Positions 25,463 through 34,117 are shown, numbered from the stretch's first letter. The stretch: DNA of 64,000 nt from SURF-43 sp964628985 (GCA_964628985.1 CAZVNJ010000002.1:1-64000); one strand, 5' to 3'. Made by a program: numbers and translations. The notes: generated by a model from the sequence alone, not told the origin.

Positions 25463-26398
25463 ATGGCGAAGGTGCACTTCGGGGTGATGATGCCCCAGAT
25501 CAAGCGGTCATGGGCGGAGGCGAGCGCCGCGGCTGCCCACTTCGAGTCCCTTGGCTACGACTCGCTCTGGGTGAACGACCATCTCTATGGCCCCCAGTCG
25601 CCCTCGATCCCGATCCTCGAGGCCTGGTCGATGGTGGCCGGGCTCGCCGCCATCACCTCGCGCGTCGAGATCGGGACGCTCGTGACCCCGGTCGGGATGC
25701 GGAACCCCGCACACCTCGGCAAGGTCGTGGCCACGGTGGACGAGATGTCGGGCGGGCGCGTCATTCCCGGCATCGGCGCCGGGTGGATGCCGCGCGAGTT
25801 CACCGACTTCGGCATGCCGTACCTCGACCGGAAGGGGCGCCTCGGGCAGCTGCGCGAGGCGGCGCAGTTGCTGCGCCGGATGTGGGGCGAGGAGGAGTCG
25901 GTCACCTTTGAGGGGCAGTACTTCCAGACCAAGGACCTCGTCACGCTGCCGAAGCCGGCGCGGCAGCCTCGGCTGCTGATCGGCGGCGCCGGCGAGCAGG
26001 TGACGATGAAGATCGCCGCGCGCTACGCCGATATCTGGAATAACCTCGCCGGCCAGCAGGACGCCATCGCGCACAAAGTCGAGGTCCTGCGCGAGCACTG
26101 CGCCAGCGTGGGGCGGGACCCCTCGGAGATCACGGTGGCGCAGCAGTGCCTCGTCACGATCGCGAAGGACGAGGCAGCCGCGGGGCCGATGGTGGAGATG
26201 GCGCAGAAGATCTTCGGTGGCCACATGGGGAACCCGAAGGGCGAACTGGCGCTCTCCGGGACGCCGGACCAGATCGTCGAACGGATCGGCAAGCACGTCG
26301 AAGCCGGCTGCACCATGTTCAACATCGAGTTCTTCGGGCGAGACACGCGCGAGCCTGCGGAACTCTTCGCCTCTACCGTGCTGCCGCAGTTCCGGTAG
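25463..26398 (+). CDS. LLM-class F420-dependent oxidoreductase
   Basis: A 311-residue luciferase-like TIM-barrel flavoenzyme. It shows FESLGYDSLWVNDHLYGP near residue 28-45, TLVTPVGMRNPAHLGK, and DEMSGGRVIPGIGAGW followed by EFTDFGMPY, typical of F420-dependent members. The last part has PKPARQPRLLIGGAGE. It probably uses reduced F420 or FMN for oxidation or reduction of a small organic molecule. The ATG at 25463 follows GGGGAGG. A double-GNAT gene begins six bases after its stop, so they are likely co-transcribed. Confidence 0.87.
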   Translation: MAKVHFGVMMPQIKRSWAEASAAAAHFESLGYDSLWVNDHLYGPQSPSIPILEAWSMVAGLAAITSRVEIGTLVTPVGMRNPAHLGKVVATVDEMSGGRVIPGIGAGWMPREFTDFGMPYLDRKGRLGQLREAAQLLRRMWGEEESVTFEGQYFQTKDLVTLPKPARQPRLLIGGAGEQVTMKIAARYADIWNNLAGQQDAIAHKVEVLREHCASVGRDPSEITVAQQCLVTIAKDEAAAGPMVEMAQKIFGGHMGNPKGELALSGTPDQIVERIGKHVEAGCTMFNIEFFGRDTREPAELFASTVLPQFR

Positions 26399-26404
26399 CC
26401 GCCA

Positions 26405-27442
26405 GTGGCTTCCCTCACCCTGCGTCCTGTCGAGGACGCCGATGTCCCCACGCTTGCCGCGCTGCTCGCGGCGCGGCGCATCGAGGAGCGCGCGACGCTG
26501 CCGCTGCTCTCCGAGCGCTTCGCCGACCCGGCGGCGTGTGAGGTCATGCTGCGCAAGCACCTCGCCGAGGCTCGCTGCGACAGCGTGATCGCGGAGCGCG
26601 GCGGCCGGCTGGCCGGCTTCCTGATCGGGCACCGTCGCCACACGGCGCTGGAGTCGTTCGAGGCGCAGTACGCGCCGACGATGGAAGCCTCGATGCCCGC
26701 CTCCGGACACGGCATCGCCGCCGGGGAAGACGTCGAGCCGGTCTACGCGGCGATGTACGCCCACCTCGGGGAGCGTTGGGTGGACGCCGGTTACTTTGAG
26801 CACCGCGTCGGCATGCCGCTCGGCACCCCGGCGACGGTCGAGGCATGGTTCAACCTCGGCTTCGGGTCCCTCTACACCTTCTGCGTGCGCGAGAGCACGC
26901 CGCTCCCGGCCGCCGCAGGCGGCCGCGGCATCGACGGCACCATCGAGGTACAGCGGGCCACGCCCGGCGAGCGCGCAGAGGTGCTGCGCTTCCAGGACGA
27001 GAGCGGCCGGTGGCACCGCGGCGCGCCCATCTTCTGGCCGTACATGGAACGGCAGGCGTCGGCGGCGATCGAGGCGTTCACCTCAGGCGCCCTGGCTGAC
27101 GAGTCGAACGGCATCTTCCTCGCGCGGCGGGACGGTGTGGCCGTCGCCCTCAATCTCCTCGTAGCGCAGGAGGACTGGGGCTCGGCGTTCACGCAGCCCG
27201 GGGGCTCGATCTACCTCTACGAAGGGATCACCGCACCCGAGGCGCGGGGCACCGGCGCCGGGACCGCGCTGCTCGCGCACACCCTCGACTGGGCGCGCGA
27301 GGCGGGGCACCCCTACGTCACACTGCACTACGCCACGCCCAACCCCTCGGGCGGCCCGTTCTGGCGCGGTCATGGCTTCGTGCCGGTGGAGGTGACGCTG
27401 CAGCGCCGCCTGGACGAGCGGCTCGCCTGGGCGAAGCCGTAG
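26405..27442 (+). CDS. GNAT acetyltransferase-like protein, two-domain
   Basis: A 345-residue protein with a degenerate GNAT-like N-terminal half and a better C-terminal GNAT domain. The latter carries GSIYLYEGITAPEARGTGAGTALLAHTLDWA, split here as the beta-4/alpha-3 acetyl-CoA site, and NPSGGPFWRGHGFVPVEV. The GTG at 26405 lies six bases after the LLM stop. Tandem-domain GNAT proteins of this size are common, but the acceptor is unknown. It could acetylate a small amine or act as a binding protein. Confidence 0.78.
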   Translation: MASLTLRPVEDADVPTLAALLAARRIEERATLPLLSERFADPAACEVMLRKHLAEARCDSVIAERGGRLAGFLIGHRRHTALESFEAQYAPTMEASMPASGHGIAAGEDVEPVYAAMYAHLGERWVDAGYFEHRVGMPLGTPATVEAWFNLGFGSLYTFCVRESTPLPAAAGGRGIDGTIEVQRATPGERAEVLRFQDESGRWHRGAPIFWPYMERQASAAIEAFTSGALADESNGIFLARRDGVAVALNLLVAQEDWGSAFTQPGGSIYLYEGITAPEARGTGAGTALLAHTLDWAREAGHPYVTLHYATPNPSGGPFWRGHGFVPVEVTLQRRLDERLAWAKP

Positions 27443-27517
27443 GGGCTCGCTTCAGCCCGGGTTCAGAGTGCCACTCCCGAGCCGGAACGAAGGCATCGGC
27501 ATCGTAGACTCGCCCCG

Positions 27518-27552
27518 TTGACGGGGGTCACATGGTACTGATAATGGTACTG
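27518..27552 (+). promoter_or_regulatory. hicAB promoter with direct-repeat operator
   Basis: TTGACG at 27518 and GATAAT at 27540 with a 16-bp spacer form a good sigma-70-like promoter. The nonamer ATGGTACTG occurs twice, at 27532-27540 and 27544-27552, over and just after the -10 box, as expected of a site where the HicAB complex could repress its own operon. Transcription would start about five bases before the hicA GTG. Confidence 0.65.
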
Positions 27553-27557
27553 GAACG

Positions 27558-27794
27558 GTGAAGTACGACCTCGCGCGGATGCGACGCTCTCCGGCGAACT
27601 ACACCGACCGAGACCTGGTAGGGGCTGCTGAGGAGCGTGGCTGGCTCCAGCGCCGGACGACCGGCTCCCACATGGTGTTTGTGCACGACATCTGGCCGTA
27701 CCCGCTATCGATCCCAGTTGGCGTGAAGAAGAACGGGACAAAGCGCGCGATTATCCAGCAGATCCAGGAGGCCGAGAATGCCACGCCCGACTAA
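27558..27794 (+). CDS. hicA: HicA-family mRNA interferase toxin
   Basis: A 78-residue HicA/YcfA-type toxin, a ribosome-independent RNase with a double-stranded-RNA-binding fold. The family core GSHMVFVHD with its catalytic His and LSIPV are present. It starts at GTG 27558, nearly at the predicted transcription start. The toxin gene precedes the antitoxin and overlaps it by 17 bp, the usual hicAB order. The toxin is probably active because its motif is intact. Confidence 0.88.
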   Translation: MKYDLARMRRSPANYTDRDLVGAAEERGWLQRRTTGSHMVFVHDIWPYPLSIPVGVKKNGTKRAIIQQIQEAENATPD

Positions 27795-28149
27795 GGCCGC
27801 TTCATCACAGGAGGTCGAGCGCATTGTCGCTCGGCCCTATGTGCGCATGTTGGTTCCCGACGTGGAGGATGGCGGCTACACCGCGCGCGTGCTCGAATTC
27901 CCCGGTTGCATCAGCGAGGGTGACTCGCCCGACGAGGCGATCGCAAACGTGGATGACGCATTGCGCGGGATCGTGAGCGTCATGCTCAAGCGTGGAGACC
28001 CCATCCCGGGGCCGCTGAATGAGCATGAGTATTCCGGCCGGCTCAATCTCCGGATACCGCCGAGCCTGCATGCCCGCGCGGCCGAACGCGCCGCGATCGA
28101 GGGGGTCAGCCTGAACCGGCTGCTCTCGGACGCCATCGCGAGGATGTAG
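27778..28149 (+). CDS. hicB: HicB-family antitoxin
   Basis: A 123-residue HicB antitoxin. The N-terminal half is the partial RNase-H-like HicB fold that binds the toxin (GGYTARVLEFPGCISEGDSPDEAIAN in part), and the C-terminal part (GRLNLRIPPSLHARAAERA onward) is a ribbon-helix-helix DNA-binding domain. That domain would bind the repeats over the promoter at 27518-27552. It overlaps hicA by 17 bp and converges with the RNase D gene after 8 bp. Confidence 0.88.
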   Translation: MPRPTKAASSQEVERIVARPYVRMLVPDVEDGGYTARVLEFPGCISEGDSPDEAIANVDDALRGIVSVMLKRGDPIPGPLNEHEYSGRLNLRIPPSLHARAAERAAIEGVSLNRLLSDAIARM

Positions 28150-28157
28150 GAGGAGGG

Positions 28158-29351
28158 TTACCGGTTGATCCGCAGTCCGGCCTCGGTGTGTGGGTCCACC
28201 ACCACAGCGGTCTCGCCGGCGAGCCAGTCGAGGACGTCCTGGCCAGCGAGATCGCGGCGCCATCCGGCGAGCAGAGGGAGTGGTGGTTCCTGCGTGCGGT
28301 CGCCGACGAGCCACCACGCGATCACGTCATCGATGTCGCGACGGGTGGCGACGAAGCGGGCGGCGATGTCTGCCTCGCGGCAGCGCGCCTGCACGATGCC
28401 GGAGAGCACGGCGGGCCACGCCTGGCCGAGATTCGGGAGGTGCGGTGGCGTCTCGTCCATCTCGGGCGGGTCCTCTACGCCGCGCGCGATCGCTTCGAGG
28501 ATCGCGCGGCCGTATCGCTGCGCGGTGCCCTCACCCAGACCTCGGACGCTTGCGAACTCCGCGATCGTCTGCGGGGGACGGCGGCACAGTTCCAGGAGTG
28601 TGCGGTCGTTCATCAGCCAGGATGGCGGGCGGTTGGCGCGGCGCGACTCGATCTCGCGCCAGGCGGCGACGGCGCGGAGCGCGCCGAGCGACCGGCGCTT
28701 GAGCCCGTTCCACCCGCGTACGCGGCGGTACATCTCCTCGGGCGGGGTCCGCTCGGCCCACTGCTCAGCGAGCGCGTCGCACTCCTCCTCTACCCAGTCG
28801 AGGCGGCCGCGCGTCTCGAGGTCGGCCCGCAACGTGCGCCAGGCAAGCGGTAGGTAGCGCACGTCGTCGAGTGCGTAGCGGATCTGCTCCTCGGACAGCG
28901 GCCGTCGGGACCACTCGGTGAACTGGGCACCCTTGTCGAGGTGGACTCCGCACAGACGCTCGACGAGCGCGCCGTAGCCGATCTGCTCACCCCAACCGAG
29001 GAAGGCCCCCGCAATCTGCGTGTCGAAGACGTGCTGGCCCTTGATCCCGAACTGGCCGCCGATCAGGGCGAGGTCCGCCTGCGCCGAATGGATCACCACC
29101 TCGACTGCTGGGTCGCCGACGAGGTCCACGAGTGGTTGGACGTCGACGCGCAGCGGGTCGACCGCGGCGACCTGCGGGACCTCGATGTTTCCCCAGCCGA
29201 CCTGGACGAGGCTGAGCTCCGGGATGTAGCGACCCTCGGTCATGAATTCGAGGTCGAGGGCAAGCCATCCGTCGGCGCGAATGTCGCGGGCGATGGCGGC
29301 TACATCGGATGGGTCGGTGACGAGGGCCGGCTGCGGCTGGATGAGGGTCAC
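28158..29351 (-). CDS. rnd: Ribonuclease D (DEDD exonuclease with HRDC domain)
   Basis: A 397-residue 3'-5' exoribonuclease for tRNA and other structured RNA. The DEDDy motifs are all present: DLEF (Asp33, Glu35), HSAQADLALI and YALDDVRYL. A helical HRDC domain occupies about residues 205-290 (SLGALRAVAAWRE, RGLGEGTAQRYG). The GTG at 29351 is chosen because the frame further upstream runs antisense through the neighbouring serine hydrolase. No ribosome site is visible, and the message may be leaderless. It is divergent from that hydrolase by 105 bp. Confidence 0.9.
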   Translation of the reverse strand: MTLIQPQPALVTDPSDVAAIARDIRADGWLALDLEFMTEGRYIPELSLVQVGWGNIEVPQVAAVDPLRVDVQPLVDLVGDPAVEVVIHSAQADLALIGGQFGIKGQHVFDTQIAGAFLGWGEQIGYGALVERLCGVHLDKGAQFTEWSRRPLSEEQIRYALDDVRYLPLAWRTLRADLETRGRLDWVEEECDALAEQWAERTPPEEMYRRVRGWNGLKRRSLGALRAVAAWREIESRRANRPPSWLMNDRTLLELCRRPPQTIAEFASVRGLGEGTAQRYGRAILEAIARGVEDPPEMDETPPHLPNLGQAWPAVLSGIVQARCREADIAARFVATRRDIDDVIAWWLVGDRTQEPPLPLLAGWRRDLAGQDVLDWLAGETAVVVDPHTEAGLRINR

Positions 29352-29456
29352 TACAAGACGATAACACCGGACTGCGTTATGGCCCTCCCCAATGTGACAG
29401 GTGGGCTCTCCGCCTCCGGCTAGAATCTGAGTACCCATCGGCTGGAGGGAGCGCGA

Positions 29457-30641
29457 ATGGTTGACGTGCAAGGCGGAGTACCCGGCGTCCAGGGGACGGT
29501 TGCTCCCGGCTTCGAGGGCGTCCGCGAGGCTTTCGTGCAGAACTTCGCCGAGGCCGAAGAACTGGGCGCTGCCCTGCACGTGATGTTGGATGGCCAGGTC
29601 GTCGTCGACCTCTGGGGAGGCCTCGCCGATCGGGAGTCTGGACGTCCATGGGAGCGCGACACCCTGGTCAATGTCTGGTCCTCGACCAAGGGGGTGCTGG
29701 CGACCGCGGCGCACATGCTCGTGGACCGAGGCCTGCTTGATGTCGATGCCCCGGTCACGCGGTACTGGCCGGAGTTCGGGCAGCACGGGAAGGAGGCAAT
29801 CTCCGTCCGCTGGCTGCTGTCTCACCAGGCCGGGCTACCTGCCGTCGATGGGGACCGCACGCTGCCGCCACTCGCCTGTCAGGACTGGGGGACGATGACG
29901 CGCGCCCTCGCAGCGACCGCGCCCCAGTGGGCTCCGGGCAGCACCCACGGCTACCACACCGTTACCTTTGGCTGGCTGGTCGGCGAACTCATACGCCGGA
30001 TGACTGGAGAGTCGCCAGGTGCGTTCATCCGTCATGAACTGGCCGGGCCACTCGACGCGCCGTTCTATGTCGGGGTCCCGGAGGCGCTGCACGACCAGAT
30101 CGCGACGCTCGAGACGCAGCCGGTGGGCGGGTCGGTCGGTCCGGTGGGAGGATTCACGCCCAACCCGGACTCGCTGACAGCCCGCTCGATCCTGCTCTCC
30201 ACTGAGCCGCTCGCCGGCCATCCGAATAGCGCCGGCTGGCGGGTCGCGGAGATGCCTGGGATGAACGGGCACGCCAGCGCTCGAGGTCTCGCCCGGATCT
30301 ACTCCGCACTTTCCCTCGGCGGCAGCGGACATGGTGTCACACTGATGCGGCCCGAGACGCTTGCGCGAGCACACACCATCGAGGTGGAAGGGCCGGATGC
30401 CGTGTTGTTCGTCAAGACCCGGCGCTCGCTGGGCTACATGCACCCCGTCCTGGAGAACGGGGATCAGCGCGGGCCGGCCGCGTTCGGGCATAACGGAGCG
30501 GGTGGCTCGATGGCGTTCGCCGACGAGACGCACCGCCTCGCGTTTGCCTACGTCATGAACCGGATGTGGCGAGGCGGCCTGATGACTCCGGACCCGCGCG
30601 CGCAGCGGCTCGCAGGGGCGGTATACGCCTCGATCCTGTGA
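29457..30641 (+). CDS. Serine hydrolase, class C beta-lactamase/EstB-like
   Basis: A 394-residue serine hydrolase of the beta-lactamase/esterase (DD-peptidase-like) fold. The catalytic SxxK is SSTK at residues 75-78, the tyrosine motif reads GYHT, and the third motif is HNGAGG. There is no signal peptide, so it is a cytoplasmic esterase-type member rather than a secreted beta-lactamase. The ATG at 29457 has GGAGGG upstream. A paralogue with the same layout follows 81 bp downstream, so the pair probably arose by tandem duplication. Confidence 0.87.
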   Translation: MVDVQGGVPGVQGTVAPGFEGVREAFVQNFAEAEELGAALHVMLDGQVVVDLWGGLADRESGRPWERDTLVNVWSSTKGVLATAAHMLVDRGLLDVDAPVTRYWPEFGQHGKEAISVRWLLSHQAGLPAVDGDRTLPPLACQDWGTMTRALAATAPQWAPGSTHGYHTVTFGWLVGELIRRMTGESPGAFIRHELAGPLDAPFYVGVPEALHDQIATLETQPVGGSVGPVGGFTPNPDSLTARSILLSTEPLAGHPNSAGWRVAEMPGMNGHASARGLARIYSALSLGGSGHGVTLMRPETLARAHTIEVEGPDAVLFVKTRRSLGYMHPVLENGDQRGPAAFGHNGAGGSMAFADETHRLAFAYVMNRMWRGGLMTPDPRAQRLAGAVYASIL

Positions 30642-30645
30642 TCCG

Positions 30646-30656
30646 TTGTCCGACAA
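30646..30656. promoter_or_regulatory. Candidate GntR/FadR-type operator
   Basis: TTGTCCGACAA is a perfect 5-bp inverted repeat around one base, lying five bases after the first serine hydrolase stop and 67 bp before the second. It fits the general TNGTnnnACNA form of FadR-subgroup GntR sites. No GntR gene is in the window, so this rests on the pattern alone. Confidence 0.28.
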
Positions 30657-30722
30657 TGACGCGCGCGACGGTGGTAATCTGCCCGCTCGGACGCGGGCTT
30701 CGCCGCAAGTGGGAGATTTGAC

Positions 30723-31880
30723 GTGACGCTGGCTGCCGTCGACGTCCACGGTGTGTGCGACCCACGCTTCGCGCCAGTGCGCGAGGTGTTCGCGCGCAAC
30801 TTCACCGAGTTCCCCGAGGAGGTCGGCGCCGCCGTCGCGGTCGCCGTCGACGGCCAACTGGTCGTGGACCTCTGGGCCGGCCATGCGAACGCCGCGAGGA
30901 CTCGTGCCTGGGAGCGCGACACCATTGTCAATGTGTACTCGACGACCAAGGGCCTGGTGGCGCTCGCCGCCCACATGCTTGCGGACCGAGGCAAGCTGGA
31001 TCTGGAAGCCCCAGTCGCGAAGTACTGGCCTGAGTTCGCTCAGGCGGGCAAGGAACGGCTACCCGTCCGGTACCTACTGACGCACCAGGCCGGGCTTCCT
31101 GACATCGACGGCGAACTGCCTGCCGGTGCCGCGTTGGACTGGCAGGTGATGACCGCTGCGCTCGCGGCGGAACGCCCGCGCTGGGAACCCGGTACGAAGC
31201 AGGGGTATCACACCTCGACCTTCGGCTGGCTGGTCGGCGAGGTGATCCGTCGAGTCTCGGGAAAGACCCCGGGCCAGTTCATCCAGGATGAGATCGCAAA
31301 GCCGCTCGGTGTCTCGTTCTACCTCGGCTTCAACCCCATCGGCCAGAACGTCGCCGACATCCTGCAGGACAACCGCCAGGGCGTCGCGAGCCGGGGTGCC
31401 AACGCGCTGCGGGGGGTCGCCTCAGCGATGCGCGGTGTAGACCCGAATAGCCGCGAATACCGCCTGGCCGAACTTCCCGCGGGGAACGGTCATGCCAACG
31501 CCCGCGCCCTGGCGACTGTCTACGGTGCCCTCGCCCGGGGGGGCGAATGGGGCAAGACGAGACTGCTGTCGCCCTGGGCGATCGAGCGGGCGTCGGTGGA
31601 GCAGGCAAACGGTATCGACGAGACGCTGAAGGTGCCGACCCATCGCACTCTGGGTTTCATGCTTCGTTTTGCCGAGTTCGGTGACGCGCGCCCTGCCACC
31701 TCGTTCGGACATGCTGGGTCGGGCGGGTCGCAAGGCTTTGCGGATCCGGCGAAGCGCCTCGGCTTTGGCTACGTGATGAACCAGATGATGTCGCCGTTGC
31801 CGGGCGACCCACGGCCGCCGACGGGTGGCATGGACCCACGCGGTCAACACCTGGTGCGAGCGGTCTACGCCTGCCTCTAG
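30723..31880 (+). CDS. Serine hydrolase, class C beta-lactamase/EstB-like (paralogue)
   Basis: A 385-residue paralogue of the preceding gene. SxxK is STTK at residues 73-76, the tyrosine motif is GYHT and the third motif is HAGSGG, so all three catalytic motifs are intact. Long shared stretches include WERDT and the TFGWLVGE region. It starts at GTG 30723. A GNAT gene starts ten bases after its stop. Probable cytoplasmic esterase; natural substrate unknown. Confidence 0.87.
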   Translation: MTLAAVDVHGVCDPRFAPVREVFARNFTEFPEEVGAAVAVAVDGQLVVDLWAGHANAARTRAWERDTIVNVYSTTKGLVALAAHMLADRGKLDLEAPVAKYWPEFAQAGKERLPVRYLLTHQAGLPDIDGELPAGAALDWQVMTAALAAERPRWEPGTKQGYHTSTFGWLVGEVIRRVSGKTPGQFIQDEIAKPLGVSFYLGFNPIGQNVADILQDNRQGVASRGANALRGVASAMRGVDPNSREYRLAELPAGNGHANARALATVYGALARGGEWGKTRLLSPWAIERASVEQANGIDETLKVPTHRTLGFMLRFAEFGDARPATSFGHAGSGGSQGFADPAKRLGFGYVMNQMMSPLPGDPRPPTGGMDPRGQHLVRAVYACL

Positions 31881-31890
31881 CGAGTCACAA

Positions 31891-32382
31891 GTGCACGTCC
31901 GTCGCATCCGGCCCGACGAAGGCGCACTGTTGCGCCGCGTTCGGCTTGAGGCGCTTGCGGACGCACCCGACGCATTCGGCAGCACGCACGCCCAGGCCCT
32001 GGCTTACTCCGATGACGCATGGCAGAGCCGTGCCGAGGTCTGCGCCGGTAGCGACACGGACGCGATCTTCCTGGCTGAGCACGCGGGCTCGGTAGTTGGC
32101 ATGGCCGGCGGCCATGTTGCGCCGGATGACGCGACCCCCACCTTGATCTCGATGTGGATCTCACCGGACGCCCGCGGTCTCGGCGGCGGGGAGGCACTTG
32201 TCGAGGCGGTCGTCGGGTGGTGTCGCGGCATCGGGGCGAACTGCGTGCAATTGTGGGTCACAGAGACGAACGCGCCCGCGATCGCGCTTTACGAGCGGAC
32301 TGGGTTCACGGCGACTGGCGAGACGCAGCCCCTGCCCTCTAACCCCGCGTTGATGGAGCGACGGATGTCGCGGACTCTGTGA
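31891..32382 (+). CDS. GNAT N-acetyltransferase
   Basis: A 163-residue single-domain GNAT enzyme. It shows RRIRPDEGALLRRVRLEAL at the N-terminus, the acetyl-CoA loop region SPDARGLGGGEALVEA, and NAPAIALYERTGFTATGE near the C-terminus. The GTG at 31891 is used because the frame upstream lies inside the preceding serine hydrolase. It is only ten bases behind that gene, so co-transcription is likely. The acceptor is unknown. Confidence 0.86.
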   Translation: MHVRRIRPDEGALLRRVRLEALADAPDAFGSTHAQALAYSDDAWQSRAEVCAGSDTDAIFLAEHAGSVVGMAGGHVAPDDATPTLISMWISPDARGLGGGEALVEAVVGWCRGIGANCVQLWVTETNAPAIALYERTGFTATGETQPLPSNPALMERRMSRTL

Positions 32383-32416
32383 CCGACTGTGCGTCGACGC
32401 CGGGGCGGGCCAACTG

Positions 32417-33121
32417 CTAGCGCGGGATCGCCAGTGTCCTTGCCCCTTCAGGGGCCTGTCCGAACTCCGCATCTAGTTCGCGATCAGGAGCGACCTCGCG
32501 GGTCGCTGTGGCTCGACGGATCCGATCAAGGCGAAAGGAACGCCCGCCCATGCGCAACCGGCACCAGGCGAGAACGTACCAGTGCCCGTCCTGGTGGGCG
32601 TAGGCCAGCGGCTCAATAGCGCGGCGAGAGCGCTCGCCGTCGGCGTCTTCGTAGTCAATGCGGACCACACGTCGCGCCCGGAGGGCCTCGTCGATTACGC
32701 GGGCTGAGGCGCGCCTCGGCGTGGGGGTGGCCGTCCAGATACGTGATGCCAGTCGCTCGACGTCAGCGACCGCCGAGCTGTGCATGGAGCGCATGATCTT
32801 TCGCAGGGCGGACTGCGCTTCGATGGCGAAGGGTGACTCTCTCTGGGCGGCAAGCGCGACGGCGACGGCGGTTGCTTCGCGTTCGTCGAACTCGATTCGA
32901 GGCAGTGGCAGCGCCCTCTGCTTGGTCGCGAGACGGTAACCACCCCCGCGGCCTTCAGTTGCCCAGACCGGTATCCCCGCTTCCGCGAGCGCGGCCATGT
33001 CGCGCTTGATGGTGCGGCTGGACACTTCGAAGAGGTCCGCCAGCTCCACGGAACTACGGCCTTGCTCGCCCGAGATTCGCAGTTCCTCGGCGAGGGCGAA
33101 GAGCCGATCGGTGCGGTTCAT
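32417..33121 (-). CDS. WYL-domain transcriptional regulator (YafY type)
   Basis: A 234-residue regulator with an N-terminal HTH_11 winged helix (RSSVELADLFEVSSRTIKRDM in part, residues 20-45) and a WYL domain at about 130-215 (IDYEDADG, IEPLAYAHQDGHWYVLAWCR). Such proteins usually repress a divergent neighbour and respond to a ligand in the WYL domain. Here the neighbour is an alpha/beta hydrolase 66 bp away, and an inverted repeat lies between them. GGGAGAAAATC precedes its ATG. Confidence 0.9.
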   Translation of the reverse strand: MNRTDRLFALAEELRISGEQGRSSVELADLFEVSSRTIKRDMAALAEAGIPVWATEGRGGGYRLATKQRALPLPRIEFDEREATAVAVALAAQRESPFAIEAQSALRKIMRSMHSSAVADVERLASRIWTATPTPRRASARVIDEALRARRVVRIDYEDADGERSRRAIEPLAYAHQDGHWYVLAWCRLRMGGRSFRLDRIRRATATREVAPDRELDAEFGQAPEGARTLAIPR

Positions 33122-33146
33122 GATTTTCTCCCGACGAGGAAGAACG

Positions 33147-33164
33147 GTGACGTAGTGGTGTCAC
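33147..33164. promoter_or_regulatory. Inverted repeat between WYL regulator and hydrolase
   Basis: GTGAC and GTCAC are separated by 8 bp in the short divergent gap. TGAC(n8)GTCA-like palindromes are common as binding sites of YafY-type WYL regulators, so this is a sensible operator for the adjacent repressor. Confidence 0.45.
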
Positions 33165-33187
33165 TGTTTATCCCAGAAGATGGCGCC

Positions 33188-34057
33188 ATGACAAACACAA
33201 CGGATCGGACATCATCCACCCAGTGCGTTGAACTGCCTGACGGTCGAGAGATCGCGTTCGAGGGACACGGTGACCCGGCAGGGCGGCCGGTGCTGTTCCT
33301 CGGAGCAGCGCCTTCGTCGCGGCTGCTGGATCCAGATCCGGCGGCCACTCGGTCCGCGGGGATTCGGCTCATCACCTGTGACCGCCCGGGCTACGGAGGT
33401 TCGTCGGTGCTGCCGGCCGGTCGGGCGCCCTCCTGGGGCAGGTTGGCTGACGACCTCGCGGTGGCGCTCGATGCCCTCGGGATTGATCGGGTTTCGGTGG
33501 TGGGTTGGTCGAACGGCGGGATTGGAGCGCTCGCATTCGCGGCTCGCCATCCGCACCGCGTGACCCGTGCGGTGGTGACAGGGGCGCCGGCACCGCACGA
33601 GGAGGTCCCCTGGATCCCCGAGCAGTTTGTCGGGTTCCTTGACCAGTTGCGCCAGATGCCGTCGACAGCCGTCGGCGCGCTCGCGCCGATGCTGGGAGTC
33701 TCGGACCCGGCGGAGGCCATCGCTCAGATGGGCGGTGGCGTGGATGACGAGCAGGCGCTGACTGAGCCAGGGGTTCGCTCCACATTGGAGGCGATGCTCG
33801 TCGAGGCCTACAGGCAGGGAGGCACGGGGGTCGCAGCCGACATCGTCGCGACAAACGTCGTGCCCTGGGGATTCGATCTCGCCGCCGTCCAGTCGCGGGT
33901 GACTCTCCTGTACGGCGGGTCCGATGCGATTGTCCCGAGCGCTCACGGAGCGTGGTACGTAGCGCGACTCGCGGACGCCGAACTCGAGGTTGTGGAGGGG
34001 ACGGGGCACCTTCTCCCGCTTACTCACTGGGGACGGCTACTGGAGGCTACCAGGTAG
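33188..34057 (+). CDS. Alpha/beta hydrolase
   Basis: A 289-residue alpha/beta-hydrolase. It shows VELPDGREIAFEGHGDP, an oxyanion region FLGAAPSSRL rather than the usual HG pair, the nucleophile elbow GWSNGG, an acid at GGSDAIVP and the catalytic His in GTGHLLPL. The ATG at 33188 is chosen because homology begins there. It is divergent from the WYL regulator, its probable controller, and ends at a strong hairpin (34079-34117). Substrate unknown. Confidence 0.87.
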   Translation: MTNTTDRTSSTQCVELPDGREIAFEGHGDPAGRPVLFLGAAPSSRLLDPDPAATRSAGIRLITCDRPGYGGSSVLPAGRAPSWGRLADDLAVALDALGIDRVSVVGWSNGGIGALAFAARHPHRVTRAVVTGAPAPHEEVPWIPEQFVGFLDQLRQMPSTAVGALAPMLGVSDPAEAIAQMGGGVDDEQALTEPGVRSTLEAMLVEAYRQGGTGVAADIVATNVVPWGFDLAAVQSRVTLLYGGSDAIVPSAHGAWYVARLADAELEVVEGTGHLLPLTHWGRLLEATR

Positions 34058-34078
34058 CACCTACGGCGGCCCGCGTCT

Positions 34079-34117
34079 GGAGCCCAGCATCCGCGACCGC
34101 CGCGGATGCTGGGCTCC
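34079..34117. terminator. Strong hairpin between converging genes
   Basis: Perfect 17-bp arms GGAGCCCAGCATCCGCG and CGCGGATGCTGGGCTCC flank the loop ACCGC. It lies between the stops of the alpha/beta hydrolase and ketopantoate reductase genes. There is no T-run on either side, so it would work as a structure-dependent or factor-assisted terminator. Confidence 0.65.

Noticed and set aside
25508..27016. 502-codon minus-strand frame opposite the LLM and GNAT genes
   Set aside because: Antisense composition only; both plus-strand genes have clear family motifs.
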